A stretch of DNA of 64,000 nucleotides from Molanna angustata (Eukaryota; Arthropoda; Insecta; Trichoptera; Molannidae): positions 30,565,672 to 30,629,671 of the forward strand of contig OY754977.1 of assembly GCA_963576475.1 (NCBI GenBank). The letters run 5' to 3'. Every line of letters begins with the position of its first letter. The first letter of the stretch is position 1. The translations under genes were made by a program, and so were the position numbers. The notes under the pieces are model-generated. The model was not told the DNA's origin. It searched no databases and saw nothing but the letters and a program-made list of their open reading frames with translations. This document shows, in pieces, positions 59,897-64,000 of this stretch.

Positions 59897-60170
59897 TAGC
59901 TCTATCAATTTTTTGACCGCTCCACGAAAACCTCGTGGGACTATGTTGACCACAGAAGAAATGATAGATGGAAATTTTCTTCCTATACACCAATGTGTGG
60001 TCTCACATATATTGTGATTAAAATATATAATTATGGATTCCGACAAAAAATATTTTTTTCTATAAATGACCTAGGAATAATATTAATGTCTATCAATTTT
60101 TTGACCGCTCCTCAAAAACCTCGTGGGACTAAGTTGACGACAGAAGAAATGGTTGATGGCTATGTATTTT
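59897..60170. repeat. Duplicated 80-bp block at ~190-bp spacing
   Basis: 'tctatcaattttttgaccgc' with 'aaaacctcgtgggacta' and 'acagaagaaatg' occurs at about 59902 and 60090 with a handful of substitutions. Origin unknown; not seen elsewhere in the window. Confidence 0.8.
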
Positions 60171-60909
60171 AAATTGGTTTTCGTACTTAAATTAATCCAA
60201 TAACTGCTGCCCAACAACATACAGTATTATATCAATTGATGAAAATGTACAATATTCTCAAAAACTCTTAGGGGTAGTGGTTGTACTCGCTTGATAGGGG
60301 ATATTTGTGTTGTCCAACGTTGCGGCTGCGTCCGGGGTTGAACAGGACCAATTTGTCCTATAGCATCACCGGCGTGGAAGTGGTATCGCGATCTCCCTCC
60401 TGTACAATATTCTTTGCCCTCCTATTCTAATCCTCATGGAAAGAAAAGCACTTTTCACCATTTTCGCATTCTTTCTGGGAGACTAGTTCTGACGGAAGGA
60501 ATATTGTGTATATTTTTCAATCCATTCTGTATTCTCTATTCTCCTTCAGAGTATTAAAAAAAATCTCTAGCTTGTAACGTATTTGAGGGTCCTTGCCGCC
60601 GGTGATATACGCCAGTGTCTATGCGCAGTGAACTTTTCAGCACAATAATATGATTGTGAGAAGTTTGAAACGTCCTCCCGCTGTCACATTTGGTGAGAAT
60701 GATATTTTTAAACCTCGCATTTTATTATTTTAATTCAACTTTTTAAACTAAACACTTAACAACTACATACACATAAAACTCTTATTATTAAACTCAACTC
60801 GTTCTCGGAATATTCCTGAAAAACTTATGGGTGGTTGAGAAGCTTAAATGACACAGTTAATTAAGTACACAGTCACGCCTTCGATAGCAATATACTTTTG
60901 TTGAAATAT
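60171..60909. other. Unassigned spacer
   Basis: About 60310-60420 (gttgcggctgcgtccggggt; 'agcatcaccggcgtggaagt') is less AT-rich but shows no gene I recognise. Confidence 0.35.
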
Positions 60910-61030
60910 TCTACATACATACAATCACGCCATGTCCCTTACGAGTTTGGCACAGAGAAGCGATCACCATATTTTTCTATACTTTCACAATGTGGTTCAC
61001 ATGGTTTAGCCATCTTGGAAGGTTCCGAAT
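60910..61030 (-). mobile_element. RTE-type LINE 3' tail fragment
   Basis: 'catacaatcacgccatgtcc' and 'tttggcacagagaagcgatc' then 'atatttttctatactttcac' follow the inverted RTE tail at 9095-9160 with changes. Confidence 0.65.
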
Positions 61031-61680
61031 CCTACATTAAAGAGAAAAAAATAACAGAATGTTTTTTTATTATTTAAATCAAAATACCTTTCCAAACAAC
61101 TCGATCCTGAAAATTTGTCCTGTCTAAAACCCCTCAAACCATATCACAAGGTAAAACCTTTCATACAGTTGTTCTACCGAACAGAATAAATTTTCTAAAA
61201 GAAACATTGCTAAATTGAAAAAAATATGAAACGCCTGGTTTTCTACAATCTTTATAGATTTGTAGTGTTGAAACAATAATATTTTTGGCGATGTTTAGAC
61301 AGATAAGAACGTCATAATATGGCAATTCCGAAGTGAAATCTGTGGTCCAAATATCCAATGCTTCCGATTGGTCGCCGAGAATATGTTAGTTCTCGCGTAC
61401 TGTAGTCTTGAGATAGACTGTTGTTCAACACCCAACGTTTAGAACAGTCCATTGTCCATTGTCATACAGATTTTCGACTCATATTTCGAGTTCTGTTTCA
61501 ATATTGCTGGCAAGCACACTCATTCAGTGATATGCTTCCTATTATAGGATACCTCACACCCGCTCACCTGGCGCTGGTTATCCTACATTGCGGGATATGC
61601 CGTGATGTTACGTATTTATTTTTTAGTCGCAAAGAACGGAATACCGTCACCATCACGGCATGTCCCTTAATGTGATTCAA
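61031..61680. other. Unassigned spacer
   Basis: No element recognised apart from 'caccatcacggcatgtccct' at about 61650, a short RTE-tail-like piece. Confidence 0.4.
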
Positions 61681-61683
61681 CCA

Positions 61684-61765
61684 GCGACAGGTGTATGGTT
61701 GTGTATTGCCATCTAACTGAAGGCACGACACATGCATGCATACCAACTAATCAGAACATATGGTG
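61684..61765. repeat. Dispersed repeat shared with 397-510
   Basis: 'cgacaggtgtatggttgtgt' ... 'aaggcacgacacatgcatgc' corresponds to 'cgacaggtgtgtggttgtac' ... 'aaggcactacacgtgcgtgt' near the window start. Confidence 0.55.
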
Positions 61766-61839
61766 AATCACATTTCAAATAAGTGGAAGCACTTTTCTAA
61801 TTCGGTGCCTTAAAGCATTTACCATGTTGAGATTTTCCA

Positions 61840-62037
61840 ACTGTCGATTTGTTCAGGAGAACTTTGTTCTCTTAACATATCGACAATGTTTCAAGCCAGG
61901 ATACGCGAGAATTGTATGCAGAGGTCTACTTTTTTCACGGCTATTCACACTTTGAAGCCAAAAAACACCAACTTAGAGGCTTCGCAGCATATATGTTCCA
62001 TACACGGATTTACTCAGAATTCGGAGTAGAACATTTC

Positions 62038-62086
<49 letters not shown>

Positions 62087-62092
62087 TTGTGT

Positions 62093-62137
<45 letters not shown>

Positions 62138-62280
62138 TGTGTGTGTGTGTCTGTGTGTGTGTATGTGAGGGTGTGTTTGTATGTGTTTGTGTGTGTCTGT
62201 GTGTCCGTCCGTCCCTTATAACTATTAAGCCGCTCAATTTACAGAGCCCAAAATTTGAGAATATATAAACAGGCATAGGC
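61840..62280 (+). repeat. Family C dispersed repeat, copy 3, with internal (TG)n
   Basis: 'ccaactgtcgatttgttcag', 'cacggctattcacactttga', 'gaggcttcgcagcatatatg', 'cagaattcggagtagaacat', then (TG)n, then 'gtccgtccgtcccttataac' and 'cagagcccaaaatttg'. The same blocks border a minimal TG stretch in the 19.8 kb copy. Confidence 0.75.
62037..62212. repeat. (TG)n microsatellite
   Basis: About 175 bases of gtgt with a few substitutions (tttgttgtg, tctgtg, gagggtg). Open frames of V/C or H/T are artefacts. Confidence 0.97.
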
Positions 62281-62317
62281 CTACAAAACTTTTATACTGT
62301 GAATTGTGATTTTTTGT

Positions 62318-63215
62318 TTCAGTCAGGGGTTATCAACTTTTGAATTTTTACTTTATTTTTCCATATATCTCAGAAACCATAAAAGCTAGAACGATGAAAA
62401 TTAATACAAACATAGACAAATACAAAATCTCAAATAGATTTTTTCAAAAAAAATACAGGGTTTCTCAAACATTTTTTATTCAGAAAAATATTTTTGTTAT
62501 GATAAATTTATGAGTTTAACTGTCAACTATACTAAATTCAATTTTTATAAAAATTCATACAATTTGTATGGCAGTCGCCTATACACAATATATAAGAAGA
62601 CTTGATACTTAATCTCCAAACATACAGCTAGAACGCTGAAAATTGGTACAAATATTGACAAATACAAAATCAGGAAGTTTTTTCAAAAAAATTCCAGGGT
62701 TTCTCAAACATTTTTTATTAAGAAAAATATTTGTTTTATGATAAATTTATGAGTTTAACTGCCTATATTTCAAAATTTACTAAGCCGACTAGATAATTTA
62801 ATTTTCTATAAAAAAATTTAATATCATATTACATCTCAATTTTTTTTTAACAATTTTTATAAAAATTGAATTTTGTGACGACATTGCTTTATATAATTTG
62901 TATGGCAGTCACCTATACACAATATCAAAGAAGACTTAATAGTTTGATATTTCATCTCCAAACATACAATACATACCATCATGCTGTTTTCATATTCTGG
63001 GAACGAAAAGAGGACTGACCTCCATACTATCCTATCTTGACTACCTAGGTATAGAAAACCAAATATTGAAAATATGTGTTGTATAGAAAACCAAATATCT
63101 TAAAATATTAAATAATTTGTATTTATGGGTTTATAGTTTGGTACTTATTCTTCAAATATACATACAATCGCTATCGACAGTTGGATCTCATGTGTTACAT
63201 GCAACTAGTTTTAAT
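62318..63215 (+). repeat. Family B dispersed repeat, copy 5, longest
   Basis: Starts cagtcaggggttatcaactt and ends 'cgacagttggatctcatgtg' with ttacatgcaacta. An internal segment beginning agctagaacg is duplicated (62384 and 62626, ~242-bp offset) with the shared 'agggtttctcaaacattttt' block. No coding capacity, no terminal inverted repeats seen. Class unknown. Confidence 0.75.
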
Positions 63216-63239
63216 AAAATTTGAGTCCTGATATAACTT

Positions 63240-63606
63240 TGTCAAACTTGCTTTCCATTTTCAAGAAAAGACTAAAGCAGGGATGTCTCTGCGAAAATAC
63301 CCGATCCCTCTCCTTTTCCTTCCTTCCCTTTGCTACGTAATATTTACTAAAGAAGGAATATTTATCCCTAAACACCTGACCTGATCTCGATTTCCTCTTC
63401 TTGTTCCTTCCTTATCCTTTTTTTTGCTATGATTTTTGTACATTTACTTTGTTTTTTTTTAAGCTTTCTTTTTTTGTTGGTGTAGGTACATGTAAAATTC
63501 TGTCACTCTGTAATCTGGTTGATTGGAAGAAATTTACTAGTGGCAACAAGCCCGCCAGTGTGCATTATATTTGTTCATATTATGTACAAAAAGTTAAATA
63601 AATAAA
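63240..63606 (+). mobile_element. LINE 3' terminus and UTR
   Basis: 'tttccattttcaagaaaaga' with 'ctaaagcagggatgtctctg' is the last coding stretch (S..FK++LK pattern, degraded). A pyrimidine-rich UTR follows, then 'ggttgattggaagaaattta', 'ggcaacaagcccgccag' and an (aaat)n tail ending at about 63606. Confidence 0.65.
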
Positions 63607-63701
63607 TACCAAATTAATTAGCGATTTATGCAAACTTTAATTTATCTTTTCATTAATTATTTTGTCGATTTAATATTATAATTCTTAATACAAAATTAAA
63701 G

Positions 63702-64000
<299 letters not shown>

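Noticed and set aside
61912..62276. V/C- and H/T-rich frames at 62 kb
   Set aside because: Translation of the (TG)n array.

Overview
This 64 kb window looks like eukaryotic, AT-rich, repeat-dense insect DNA. I infer a moth or butterfly, or a close relative such as a caddisfly. The evidence is indirect: (i) many copies of an RTE-type LINE whose 3' end encodes the 'SAYPA' tail and ends in a gtgatggtatgt-type stretch, (ii) tRNA-derived SINEs, (iii) LINE 3' ends with the 'ggcaataa(g)cccgcc' motif, and (iv) hAT, mariner and Helitron-like elements. There are no operons, bacterial genes or CRISPR arrays, and I see no complete host gene. Nearly every long open frame is a microsatellite translation or a broken transposon gene.

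Layout. 0-12 kb: a LINE 3' end, a Helitron-like element with an expanded 18-bp minisatellite, a composite repeat ('family A') split by a hAT element, a 500-bp (AT)n tract, one LINE nested inside the reverse transcriptase of another, and a Jockey/CR1-like LINE. 12-22 kb: a foldback MITE, two more family A copies (one carrying a fresh RTE insertion with a target duplication), a TIR element, tRNA-derived SINEs, a (TTTA)n array and a DD41D mariner relic nested in a 'family B' repeat. 22-35 kb: LINE pieces, a tRNA-Trp-complementary (primer-binding-site-like) sequence, a MITE between two long (AT)n tracts, a pogo-like element with a transposase remnant, and the best candidates for a host gene: a signal-peptide exon with a consensus splice donor at 29173-29245, possible promoter DNA upstream and a possible terminal exon near 34268. 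35-50 kb: a second DD41D copy, LINEs, a (TGAA)n array born from a LINE tail, a minisatellite with 236-bp higher-order units, a 2.1 kb hAT-like element and a second copy of the foldback MITE. 50-64 kb: hairpin elements including a near-perfect 85-bp palindrome, SINEs, LINE C-terminal relics, family B and C copies, and an (AT)n tract running off the end.

The regions relate to each other mainly through transposition: nested insertions with readable target-site duplications give a relative chronology, and several tandem repeats can be traced to transposable elements that carried or seeded them. All clade names come from motif recognition by eye; no database search was run.
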